Below, piece by piece: positions 1 to 6,868 of a stretch of 9,608 nucleotides of DNA. The stretch covers positions 1 through 9,608 of the forward strand of contig JAQSYS010000043.1 of NCBI GenBank assembly GCA_029256005.1, read 5' to 3'. Under the pieces are notes generated by a model. It had not been told where the DNA came from. It was given only the letters and a program-made list of their open reading frames with translations, and searched no databases. Position numbers and translations under genes: made by a program. Positions within the stretch are counted from its first letter, which is position 1. Each line of letters begins with the position of its first letter. The DNA comes from Sedimentibacter sp. GTDB taxonomy: Bacteria; Bacillota; Clostridia; Tissierellales; Sedimentibacteraceae.

Positions 1-1340
1 ACTTCGATTTGTGGAATTCCTCTTGGAGCAGGAACTATTCCTGATAATTGGAATCTGCCTAGTGATATATTTGCATCAGCCATTTGTCTTTCACCTTGTA
101 ATACGTGAATGTCAACTGCCGGCTGGTTGTCTGCAGCTGTTGAGAACACCTGGCTCTTCTTGGATGGTATTCTTGTATTTCTGTCTATTAATTTTGTAAA
201 TACGCCACCTAATGTTTCGATACCTAGTGATAATGGAGTAACGTCTACCAACAATATGTCAGTACCGAATTCTCCTGTCAAAACTCCACCTTGGATTGCT
301 GCTCCCAAAGCAACACATTCATCTGGGTTGATTCCTTTGTGAGGGTCTTTACCAGTTAATCTTTTTACTGCATCTTGTACAGCTGGAATTCTTGTAGAGC
401 CTCCTACCAATAATACCTTATCAATATCATTAGCTGTTAATTTAGAATCTGACATTGCCTTTTTAACTGGCTCAACTGTTTTTTCAACTAAGAATGCAGT
501 CAATTCATTGAATTTTGCTCTTGAAAGGTCCATATTCAAGTGTTTTGGTCCATCCTGAGTTGCAGTTATAAACGGCAGATTTATGTTTGAACTCATCGCG
601 CTTGACAATTCTTTTTTAGCTGCTTCTGCAGCTTCCTTCAATCTTTGAAGTGCCATTTTGTCTTTTCTTAAATCTACTCCATTTTCTTTTTGGAATTGTT
701 CTGCTAAGTAATCTATTACTACTTGGTCGAAATCATCTCCGCCAAGCTTATTATTTCCTGCTGTTGCTTTAACCTCGAATACTCCTTCTCCAATTTCAAG
801 TATTGAAACGTCGAATGTACCTCCACCTAGGTCATAAACCATTATAGTCTGCATGTGATCTTCTTTATCAACACCGTATGCAAGAGCTGCAGCTGTTGGT
901 TCGTTTATAATTCTTTTTACTTCAAGTCCAGCAATTTTACCTGCATCCTTAGTTGCTTGTCTTTGGCTGTCTGAGAAATATGCCGGAACAGTGATAACTG
1001 CTTCTGTAACTGTTTCTCCAAGATAGCTTTCTGCATCTGCCTTTAATTTTTGAAGTATAAATGCAGATATTTCTTGTGGTGTGTATGTTTTCGAGTCAAT
1101 TCTTACTTTGTGGTCTGAACCCATTTCTCTTTTTATTGAAGCAATTGTTTTGTCAGGATTAGTAACAGCCTGTCTTTTTGCAGTTTCTCCTACTAATCTT
1201 TCTCCATCTTTTGTAAATGCAACGATTGAAGGTGTTGTTCTTTTGCCTTCTACATTAGCTATAACAACGGCTTCTCCGCCTTCCATAACAGCTACACAAG
1301 AGTTTGTTGTTCCTAAGTCAATTCCTATAACTTTACTCAT
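1..1340 (-). CDS. dnaK: Molecular chaperone DnaK (Hsp70), 3'-truncated by window edge
   Basis: ATP-dependent Hsp70 chaperone that binds exposed hydrophobic segments of cytosolic proteins, working with DnaJ and GrpE. I translated it from the ATG at 1340; the frame stays open to the window edge, giving 446 complete residues of a protein that is normally about 610 long. Visible Hsp70 signatures are IDLGTTNS near residues 7-14, VYDLGGGTFDVS near 168-179 and LVGGSTRIP near 311-319. The interdomain linker and start of the substrate-binding domain (LLVDVTPLSLGIET) lie near residues 363-376, so the ATPase domain is complete and the beta substrate-binding domain is cut at PAPRGIPQIEV. Motif spacing places it about 24 residues short of E. 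coli DnaK in the ATPase domain, the usual Gram-positive form. A GGAGG ribosome binding site (1347-1351) precedes the start. It is the third gene of the CIRCE-controlled operon, 78 bases after grpE. Confidence 0.98.
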   Translation of the reverse strand, partial: MSKVIGIDLGTTNSCVAVMEGGEAVVIANVEGKRTTPSIVAFTKDGERLVGETAKRQAVTNPDKTIASIKREMGSDHKVRIDSKTYTPQEISAFILQKLKADAESYLGETVTEAVITVPAYFSDSQRQATKDAGKIAGLEVKRIINEPTAAALAYGVDKEDHMQTIMVYDLGGGTFDVSILEIGEGVFEVKATAGNNKLGGDDFDQVVIDYLAEQFQKENGVDLRKDKMALQRLKEAAEAAKKELSSAMSSNINLPFITATQDGPKHLNMDLSRAKFNELTAFLVEKTVEPVKKAMSDSKLTANDIDKVLLVGGSTRIPAVQDAVKRLTGKDPHKGINPDECVALGAAIQGGVLTGEFGTDILLVDVTPLSLGIETLGGVFTKLIDRNTRIPSKKSQVFSTAADNQPAVDIHVLQGERQMADANISLGRFQLSGIVPAPRGIPQIE

Positions 1341-1390
1341 TATTTTCCTCCATATATTTGAATATAATTTATTTTTTAATTTATTATGAA

Positions 1391-1416
1391 ATTCATCAGC
1401 TTTGCCTCAGAATGAC
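1391..1416 (-). repeat. Dispersed intergenic repeat, copy A (grpE-dnaK gap)
   Basis: On the minus strand this reads GTCATTCTGAGG followed by a GATGAAT tail, beginning two bases beyond the grpE stop codon. The 12-base core (1405-1416) is identical to that of the copy at 6063-6074 and differs at two positions from that at 3263-3274. Unlike the 6040-6120 copy it has no clear partner arm and no U-run directly after it, so it looks like a half element. It probably does not terminate transcription, because dnaK has to be read through it. Confidence 0.6.
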
Positions 1417-1418
1417 AT

Positions 1419-2003
1419 TTACTTCTTGCAAATTCTTACCATTGCTGGTCTGATACACTTGTCATTAACAGTATAACCTTTTTGCAGAACATCAATTACT
1501 GTTCCGTCTTCAAATTTATCACTTTCCTCAAATGCTACCCCATAATGAACATTGTGATCAAATGGTTTATGTAATGCTTCAACTTCCTTTAAGCCCTTCT
1601 TATCAAGAATTCCCATAAACTGATTATAAACCATCTGTACGCCTTCCTTGAAGGAGTTTCCGTCTGATGAATTGTCAGCCGATATTGCTCTTTCAAGATT
1701 ATCTAAAACAGGAAGCAACTCCAATATTATATCAGCAACAGCACCTGTGTAGGTTGATATTTTTTCTTTTTCGGTTCTTGCTTTATAATTAAGGAAATCA
1801 GCCTGCAATCTTAACAATCTGTCATTAAGACTCTTTATTTCTGCCTGTGCTGCATCTTCTTTCTCAGAATCTTTTACTTCAGTATTTTCACCATTTTCTG
1901 TCGTTTCTTCATTTTGGCTATTTGAAGCTTCTTTTTTTTCTTCTTCATTTAGCACCTTTTCATTTTTCAAGTTTTCTTGTGCCTCTTTTTTTTTGCTTGC
2001 CAT
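1419..2003 (-). CDS. grpE: Nucleotide exchange factor GrpE
   Basis: Cytosolic dimeric co-chaperone that releases ADP from DnaK. I choose the ATG at 2003 (194 residues, starting MASKKKEAQ): AAGGAG at 2011-2016 sits seven bases ahead of it. The longer frame starting at a TTG at 2030 would begin inside hrcA and has no comparable site. Residues 1-52 are a highly charged Lys/Glu-rich disordered stretch, residues about 53-85 fit the long dimer coiled coil, LLPVLDNLERAI (96-107) is a typical GrpE helix motif, and the C-terminal beta domain ends in GYTVNDKCIRPAMVRICK, matching the family signature. The start lies four bases after the hrcA stop, so the two are probably translationally coupled. The length is normal for a Firmicute GrpE. 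Confidence 0.97.
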   Translation of the reverse strand: MASKKKEAQENLKNEKVLNEEEKKEASNSQNEETTENGENTEVKDSEKEDAAQAEIKSLNDRLLRLQADFLNYKARTEKEKISTYTGAVADIILELLPVLDNLERAISADNSSDGNSFKEGVQMVYNQFMGILDKKGLKEVEALHKPFDHNVHYGVAFEESDKFEDGTVIDVLQKGYTVNDKCIRPAMVRICKK

Positions 2004-2007
2004 TTCT

Positions 2008-3066
2008 TCACTCCTTATTTTCTTCGTCAAAGTTATGACTTATTATTTCATTCATTGCATTCGATATGGATTTTACGGTTAAAATAACCTTATTGTAATC
2101 CATTCTGGTTGGTCCGATTACTCCGATTTTACCTATTAGCTTGCCGTTTAATTTATATGTCGCAGTAATTAAACTACAGTCTCTTAATTCTTCATATTCA
2201 TTTTCCCGACCAATGCTTATGTTTAAATCATTTTCTCCAGTAAATTGAAATAACTTTGCCAAACTGTTTTTATCTTCAACAAATGAAATAAATTCTCTTG
2301 CTTTGACAACGTCATTGTATTCAGGTAAATCTAAAATATTTGTTAATCCATCCGAATAAACATTAAAGTCTTCGAATTTGCTTATTTGCTCCATTAAAAA
2401 CGGCAACATTACTAACAGAGATTCAGTGCTGCCTTCTCTTAAATGGTAAAGCTCCTGTATTAAACTATCCTTAATAGAATCCATATCTTCTAATTTATAT
2501 CCATTAAGCTTTTCTGACAACGATGCAGATATTTTATCAATTTGGTCCAAAGGAATTGGATTGTTTAAATTAAGCATCACTTGTTTAACTATATTATTTT
2601 GTAATACTAAGACAAGAAGTATTCTTTTATCGGTAATAGGCACAAGTTGAATACGCTTAATTGTAGATTGTTTCAACTGGGGTGCTATTATAAATGATGT
2701 ATACTTAGTAAATTGAGACAATATTCTAACTGAATTCTTAAAAACCGAATCCATCTCTTCAGATTTTTCTTCAATTATATTTTTTAGTTGGCTTATATTC
2801 GGATTATTTGAACCCATGACTTTTTTCCAAAGGTCATCGACATAATACCTATATGCTTTGTCCGTTGGTATTCTGCCTGACGAAGTATGAGGTTGTATTA
2901 AAAAACCCATTTCTTCCAAATCAGACATTTCATTTCTGATTGTTGCTGGGCTAACGCCAAGCTCATATTTTTTTGAAATTGTCCTTGAGCCTACTGCTTC
3001 TGCATTATCAATATAACTGTTGATAATTGCTTTTAATATTGTTACTTTTCTCTTATCCAAAGACAT
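2008..3066 (-). CDS. hrcA: Heat-inducible transcription repressor HrcA
   Basis: Repressor of class I heat-shock genes; it binds CIRCE operators, and in well-studied species its activity depends on GroEL. The 352-residue protein has an N-terminal winged helix-turn-helix (about 5-80) with AVGSRTISKKYELGVSPATI and the family signature PHTSSGRIPTDKAYR (59-73), a central GAF-like region, and the C-terminal motif IGVIGPTRMDY (314-324). Its ATG at 3066 has AGAGGTGA four bases upstream. A perfect CIRCE element lies 15 bases upstream of this start codon, so autoregulation of the whole hrcA-grpE-dnaK unit is expected. Length is normal and no key region is missing. Confidence 0.98.
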   Translation of the reverse strand: MSLDKRKVTILKAIINSYIDNAEAVGSRTISKKYELGVSPATIRNEMSDLEEMGFLIQPHTSSGRIPTDKAYRYYVDDLWKKVMGSNNPNISQLKNIIEEKSEEMDSVFKNSVRILSQFTKYTSFIIAPQLKQSTIKRIQLVPITDKRILLVLVLQNNIVKQVMLNLNNPIPLDQIDKISASLSEKLNGYKLEDMDSIKDSLIQELYHLREGSTESLLVMLPFLMEQISKFEDFNVYSDGLTNILDLPEYNDVVKAREFISFVEDKNSLAKLFQFTGENDLNISIGRENEYEELRDCSLITATYKLNGKLIGKIGVIGPTRMDYNKVILTVKSISNAMNEIISHNFDEENKE

Positions 3067-3081
3067 TTCCTCACCTCTTTG

Positions 3082-3108
3082 TTAGCACTCTCTTTGGTTG
3101 AGTGCTAA
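3082..3108. promoter_or_regulatory. CIRCE operator (HrcA binding site)
   Basis: Perfect inverted repeat TTAGCACTC-N9-GAGTGCTAA, identical to the canonical CIRCE consensus in both arms. It lies between the proposed -10 box of the operon and the hrcA start codon, overlapping or just after the expected transcription start. That position allows HrcA to block initiation and also places the hairpin in the mRNA leader. Confidence 0.98.
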
Positions 3109-3118
3109 ATCTATATAT

Positions 3119-3147
3119 AATTTACTACTTTACATTTATTTTGTCAA
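3119..3147 (-). promoter_or_regulatory. Sigma-A-type promoter of the hrcA-grpE-dnaK operon
   Basis: On the minus strand there is a perfect -35 box TTGACA (3147-3142), a 17-base spacer, and the -10 hexamer TAAATT (3124-3119), which matches TATAAT at four of six positions. CIRCE begins 10 bases downstream of the -10 box. An alternative TATATA lies a few bases further on but at poor spacing. Confidence 0.75.
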
Positions 3148-3179
3148 TAGAGAAAATTAAAATTTTAGTTAAAATCAAT

Positions 3180-3195
3180 TGTAAATATATTTACA
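3180..3195. promoter_or_regulatory. Perfect 16-bp palindrome upstream of the hrcA promoter
   Basis: TGTAAATATATTTACA reads the same on both strands. It lies 32 bases upstream of the hrcA -35 box. The shape suits a dimeric regulator, but the sequence is very AT-rich and I cannot assign it to a known regulator; chance is possible. Confidence 0.3.
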
Positions 3196-3240
3196 TTTCG
3201 CACAAAATGACACGGTGATTTATCTTATATTTTTGTTTAA

Positions 3241-3314
3241 AAACTTAAGTTCCTTCACTTCATCTCAGGATGACCATTACATATGTATGTATAGTATTGC
3301 TCTAGATGAAGAAA
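3241..3314 (-). repeat. Dispersed repeat, copy B, forming a hairpin just after hemW
   Basis: Starting directly after the hemW stop codon, the minus strand contains CTTCATCT (3311-3304) pairing perfectly with AGATGAAG (3265-3258) across a 38-base loop with an ACATATGT palindrome. The distal side carries the repeat core GTCATCCTGAGA (3274-3263), a variant of that at 1405-1416 and 6063-6074. Beyond it come GTGAAGGAACTTAAG and TTTTT. The arrangement resembles the hairpin terminator after rsmE in a decayed form, so it may weakly terminate hemW transcription ahead of the hrcA promoter. Confidence 0.5.
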
Positions 3315-4451
3315 TTACATAAACTCTTCAATAACATAGTTAGAAATATCCATTCCCTTATTGGTCAATCTGATAAAATCACTGTTTATTTCCAGCAAAT
3401 CATTTTTCACTAAAAAATTAATCTGCATTTTATACACTTCTTTGAAATCTTGAGAGAACTTATTATTGAATTCATTAATGCTCAATCCTTCTGTCAACCT
3501 TAATCGAAGCATAATATATTCAAACATTAAATCATTCTTTTCTAGCTGTTCATGTATAATTCTTTCAAATTTACTTGTGTTGATGTTATCACAGTAAAAT
3601 TTCAAATCTGAAGGATTGCTGTATCTTATATTATCCATAAATGAATGAGCTGAAGGTCCTAATCCTATATATTCATCCTGATTCCAATACTTTAGATTGT
3701 GTCTGCACTCAAATCCCTTTACTGCAAAATTGGAAATTTCATATTGGAATAAATTATTTTTTTCCATTACATTTCTTCCAGCATAATACATTTCTCTTTC
3801 AATCTCTTCGTCAGGCATGATAATTTTCTTGTTTTTCTCTAAAGAATACATGGGTGTTCCTTTTTCCAGTTTTAAAGAGTAAAAGGAAATATGCTTAACG
3901 CCCTTTTCAATTATCTTAGTAACGGCTTCATCAATGTCATATCCTGTCTGTCCTGGAATATTAAACATAATGTCTGCATTTATGTTTTCAAAGCCTATAT
4001 TTTTTGCTCTGTCAATTGCTTCAAGCGCTTCAGTACTATTATGTATTCTTCCTATTTTTTTAAGTATTTCATCATTTAACGACTGTATACCTATACTTAG
4101 ACGATTAATTCCGATATTCTTATATTTTCTTAAATTTTCTGATGTTAAGGTGTTTGGATTAGCTTCCATGCTTATTTCTGAGCATTTGTCTATTTCAATT
4201 ACACCTCTCAGGCTGTCAACTATCTTGCCTAAGTTCTCAGGCTTAATTATTGTTGGTGTACCACCACCAAAAAACAGAGTGTCTACAATGTAGTTGCCAC
4301 ACAATTTATCCTTGTAGCTATTTATTTCACTTATAACTGCTTCTATATATTTATTCTCTGATTCATCGTCCCATTTAATTGAATAAAAATCACAGTAATT
4401 GCATTTTTGTTTACAAAATGGTATGTGAATGTAAATTCCTAATTTTTTCAT
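3315..4451 (-). CDS. hemW: Heme chaperone HemW, radical SAM family
   Basis: HemW-type radical SAM protein, often misannotated as oxygen-independent coproporphyrinogen III oxidase; characterised members bind heme and pass it to target proteins. The 378-residue protein starts MKKLGIYIHIPFC and has the [4Fe-4S] motif CX3CX2C at C13, C17 and C20, followed by DF. It lacks the extra cysteine (CX2CXC) of true HemN, which supports HemW. FFGGGTP (60-66) is the glycine-rich SAM-binding motif, followed by EANPNTL, IGIQSLND and NADIMFNIPGQT typical of the family, and a HemN C-terminal-type domain. The start has GAGG four bases upstream. In many Firmicutes this gene lies between lepA and hrcA; here a transporter gene takes the place of lepA. 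No clear promoter is visible in the 80-base gap upstream. Confidence 0.95.
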   Translation of the reverse strand: MKKLGIYIHIPFCKQKCNYCDFYSIKWDDESENKYIEAVISEINSYKDKLCGNYIVDTLFFGGGTPTIIKPENLGKIVDSLRGVIEIDKCSEISMEANPNTLTSENLRKYKNIGINRLSIGIQSLNDEILKKIGRIHNSTEALEAIDRAKNIGFENINADIMFNIPGQTGYDIDEAVTKIIEKGVKHISFYSLKLEKGTPMYSLEKNKKIIMPDEEIEREMYYAGRNVMEKNNLFQYEISNFAVKGFECRHNLKYWNQDEYIGLGPSAHSFMDNIRYSNPSDLKFYCDNINTSKFERIIHEQLEKNDLMFEYIMLRLRLTEGLSINEFNNKFSQDFKEVYKMQINFLVKNDLLEINSDFIRLTNKGMDISNYVIEEFM

Positions 4452-4483
4452 AGTACCTCATCTATTTATTAAATCATTTTTGC

Positions 4484-4497
4484 CATCTACAGATGAC
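4484..4497 (-). repeat. Possible degenerate repeat, copy C (upstream of hemW)
   Basis: On the + strand, CATCTACAGATGAC resembles CATCTCAGGATGAC at 3261-3274 with one inserted and one deleted base, and has the same orientation as the other copies. It also forms a very short hairpin. The flanks match the other copies poorly, so this is tentative. Confidence 0.25.
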
Positions 4498-4530
4498 AGT
4501 AAAACTTCAGTAATCCACATCATGATAAAT

Positions 4531-4553
4531 TAAAAGGAGCTGTCACCAGCTCC
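4531..4553 (-). terminator. Intrinsic terminator of the symporter gene
   Basis: On the minus strand, 36 bases after the symporter stop codon, GGAGCTG and CAGCTCC form a perfect 7-bp GC-rich stem around the tetraloop GTGA, followed at once by TTTTAATTT. This is a textbook Rho-independent terminator and separates the symporter from hemW. Confidence 0.93.
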
Positions 4554-4589
4554 GATTATATCATTGTTATTAAATTAATTCAATTAATG

Positions 4590-5831
4590 TTATTTAGCAG
4601 CTTTAGCTGTTTTTTCAAATACTGATCTGTTTAGTTCACCCTCTGTTGCTGCAACAATTACTGAACAAGCTGAGTCACCTGTAATGTTAATCATTGTTCT
4701 CATCATGTCAAGGATTCTGTCAACACCAGCTATAATTGCAATACCTTCTATTGGTAGACCAACTGATTGCAGAACCATTCCTAACATTATCATACCTGCT
4801 CCAGGAACTCCTGCTGTACCTATTGAAGCCAATGTTGCTGTTAATATTATAGTTAATTGAGCGCTTAATGATAATTCTAAACCATAAATCTGAGCTATAA
4901 AGAATGCACATATACCTTGATAAATTGCAGTTCCGTCCATGTTTACAGTTGCACCTAATGGAAGTGTGAAGCTACAGATTGATTTTGGAACTCCTAAATT
5001 TTCTTCAGTTCTCTTCATGTTTATAGGAAGAGTTGCTGAACTTGAGGCAGTTGTATATGCAAATATCATTGCAGGAGCAATTCCTTTAAAGAACTGTATA
5101 GGAGTTACTTTAGCAAATCCCCAAACAGTTAATGAATATGTTAATATTGCATGAAGAGCACATCCTGCATACACTACTATTATTAGTTTTAATAGTGGCA
5201 ATAATACTGATGGTCCGTTTTGAGCTACAACAGGAGTTATAAGTGCGAATACACCTATAGGAGCGAATTCCATAATAACAGCTATTATTTTGTACATTAC
5301 TTCAGCAAATGAATCAAAGAATGCCTGAAGATTTTTTCCTTTTTCACCAATACCTATAATTCCTGCACCAATAATTAATGCAAATGAAATAACTTGTAGC
5401 ATGTTTCCATCAACAAGAGCCTTTAATGGATTTGCAGGTATTATGTTTAATAATGTATCAATTACGTTAGGAGCTGCTGCAATTTCTGGTGCTTTAGCAT
5501 CAATAGGGATAGTATATCCACCACCAACATTTGTTACATTTGCTAAAACCAAACCAATAGTTACTGCAAAAGCTGTTGTAAACAAATAGTAAGCCATTGT
5601 CTTACCACCAATTCTGCCAAGCTTTCTAACGTCATCCATACTGCAAGTTCCTACTACCAATGATGAGAATACCAGTGGCACTATAACAAGTTTAATTAAA
5701 TTTAAAAATAATGTTCCAATTGGTTTTACATAGTTGTTAGCTATGTCAGGATTTGGCTGAAGAATGATTCCTAAAACAATACCTAATGCCAAACCTATAA
5801 AAATTTTGGTTGTTAATTGCATTTTTTTCAT
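4590..5831 (-). CDS. Dicarboxylate/amino acid:cation symporter (DAACS, GltP/GltT-like)
   Basis: Integral membrane secondary transporter taking up an acidic amino acid (aspartate or glutamate) or dicarboxylate with Na+ or H+. The 413-residue protein shows the family hallmarks in order: the serine-rich hairpin 1 tip TASSSATLP (S263-S265), NMDGT (297-301), GTAGVPGAG in hairpin 2, and DRILDMMRTMINITGD in TM8. D371, D375, R378, N382 and D386 align at a constant offset with GltPh D390, D394, R397, N401 and D405. These include the arginine that holds the side-chain carboxylate and the sodium- and substrate-binding aspartates, so an acidic amino acid substrate coupled to Na+ is my inference. GGAGG lies seven bases before the ATG. 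It forms a single-gene unit with its own promoter and terminator. The exact substrate, and hence the gene symbol, cannot be fixed from sequence. Confidence 0.95.
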   Translation of the reverse strand: MKKMQLTTKIFIGLALGIVLGIILQPNPDIANNYVKPIGTLFLNLIKLVIVPLVFSSLVVGTCSMDDVRKLGRIGGKTMAYYLFTTAFAVTIGLVLANVTNVGGGYTIPIDAKAPEIAAAPNVIDTLLNIIPANPLKALVDGNMLQVISFALIIGAGIIGIGEKGKNLQAFFDSFAEVMYKIIAVIMEFAPIGVFALITPVVAQNGPSVLLPLLKLIIVVYAGCALHAILTYSLTVWGFAKVTPIQFFKGIAPAMIFAYTTASSSATLPINMKRTEENLGVPKSICSFTLPLGATVNMDGTAIYQGICAFFIAQIYGLELSLSAQLTIILTATLASIGTAGVPGAGMIMLGMVLQSVGLPIEGIAIIAGVDRILDMMRTMINITGDSACSVIVAATEGELNRSVFEKTAKAAK

Positions 5832-5862
5832 TAAATATCCTCCTTTTTATTAACCTTAAAAT

Positions 5863-5891
5863 ATTATAACTGATTATTTTATATTTGTCTC
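5863..5891 (-). promoter_or_regulatory. Probable promoter of the symporter gene
   Basis: On the minus strand GAGACA (5891-5886, four of six matches to TTGACA) is followed after 17 bases by a perfect TATAAT (5868-5863). This lies about 30 bases upstream of the start codon, leaving a short leader. The surrounding sequence is very AT-rich, so other TATAAT-like boxes are present. Confidence 0.55.
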
Positions 5892-5915
5892 TAGCAAAAT
5901 TTCTTATAAAAACAA

Positions 5916-5932
5916 AATTTATGACATAAATT
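5916..5932. promoter_or_regulatory. 17-bp palindrome upstream of the symporter promoter
   Basis: AATTTATG-A-CATAAATT is a perfect odd-centred palindrome 24 bases upstream of the proposed -35 box. Location and symmetry suit an operator or activator site for the transporter gene. No known consensus is recognised, and AT-richness raises the chance of coincidence. Confidence 0.35.
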
Positions 5933-6039
5933 CTTTATATTATAAATATATAACATATTTAATAATAAATACGTTATACTTTTATAATTTCATCTAATTA
6001 TTTAAAGTAAAATGATAAAATTCCGTTTTTATTGCAAAT

Positions 6040-6120
6040 AAAAAAAGATTCTTCGAGTAAACCCTCAGAATGACAAAATTAAACCCTATTTTTATCACTC
6101 TGAGAATTTGCTAAAGACTC
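6040..6120 (-). terminator. Long hairpin terminator after rsmE, built from dispersed repeat copy D
   Basis: Starting directly after the rsmE stop codon, the minus-strand RNA folds into an imperfect stem of about 27 bp. The proximal arm is 6120-6094 and the distal arm 6074-6047. The inner 19 positions have a single mismatch plus several G-U pairs, and the loop is about 19 bases. The distal arm carries the repeat core GTCATTCTGAGG (6074-6063) and ends in GAAGAATC, followed at once by seven T (6046-6040). It should terminate the osmC-prmA-rsmE unit; the same core occurs at 1405-1416 and 3263-3274. Confidence 0.8.
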
Positions 6121-6858
6121 TCAATTCATTTCATCACATGCGTACATAACAACTGCAACAGTCACTACTCCAGCAGTTTCAGTGCGCAAAATTCTTTTTC
6201 CTAATGTAACTATGTGCGCACCTGCTTCCTTTAACATTTCTATTTCTTTGATGTCAAATCCGCCTTCAGGTCCAATTACTATGTAGTAATTTTGTTTTAC
6301 CTCGGATAAGACCTCTTTTAATAGTTTCATATCCTCAAGCTCATATGGAACTATGATTTCAGCATCTTCCTTTTTGAGTCTTTCTATCAGTTCTTTAACC
6401 GTCATAATATCTTCGACTGTTGGGATTGTATTACGCTTACTTTGCTTAGCAGATTCCTTTGCTATTTTTCTCCATCTATCAAGCTTTTTCTGTTCTCTGT
6501 CCTTGTCATTGAGTTTTACGACTGTTCTTTCAGTTATTAAAGGAATGAAGCTTTTAACACCCAGTTCAACATTCTGTTGGATGATTGTTTCCATTTTTGT
6601 TAGCTTTGGAATACCCTGACACAGAGTTATATGTATACTTGCTTCGTTGTTTCTGTTTATTTCTTCAACAATTTCACAAACTATATCATCCTTATTTATT
6701 TCTTTTATTTCAGCGCTGAACTCATTGTTGTCAGTTACAACTGAAATAAAATCACCAATCTCTGCTCTAAGAATTGTTTTTAAGTGCCTTGCATCACCAC
6801 CTGTTACATAAACCACATTATTATCAATATTTTCATTCTCGCAAAAATACCTGAACAT
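6121..6858 (-). CDS. rsmE: 16S rRNA (uracil-1498-N3)-methyltransferase RsmE
   Basis: SAM-dependent methyltransferase that makes m3U1498 in helix 44 of 16S rRNA in the assembled 30S subunit. The 245-residue protein has the N-terminal PUA-like RNA-binding domain (about 1-70; HLKTILRAEIGD at 25-36) and a C-terminal SPOUT/trefoil-knot domain with IVIGPEGGF (193-201) and LGKRILRTETA (219-229), the two loops that form the SAM pocket. The E109-R111 region (ITERTVV) is also typical. The ATG at 6858 is preceded by GTGAGG. It starts 10 bases after the prmA stop, so the two are co-transcribed. Length is normal for the family. Confidence 0.97.
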   Translation of the reverse strand: MFRYFCENENIDNNVVYVTGGDARHLKTILRAEIGDFISVVTDNNEFSAEIKEINKDDIVCEIVEEINRNNEASIHITLCQGIPKLTKMETIIQQNVELGVKSFIPLITERTVVKLNDKDREQKKLDRWRKIAKESAKQSKRNTIPTVEDIMTVKELIERLKKEDAEIIVPYELEDMKLLKEVLSEVKQNYYIVIGPEGGFDIKEIEMLKEAGAHIVTLGKRILRTETAGVVTVAVVMYACDEMN

Positions 6859-6868
6859 TTCAACCTCA

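Noticed and set aside
1081..1389. Open frame of 102 codons on the + strand
   Set aside because: It lies antisense to the start of dnaK, has no ribosome binding site, and its translation is the shadow of a conserved Hsp70 coding region.
3934..4293. Open frame of 119 codons on the + strand
   Set aside because: Fully antisense to hemW, which has clear radical SAM motifs; no family features in the translation.
3315..4451. Annotation as oxygen-independent coproporphyrinogen III oxidase HemN
   Set aside because: The CX3CX2C motif is followed by DF and lacks the further cysteine of HemN, which fits HemW.
5933..6039. AT-rich stretch between rsmE and the symporter as a hidden gene or small RNA
   Set aside because: No open frame with a ribosome binding site and no stable structure apart from the flanking terminator and palindrome.
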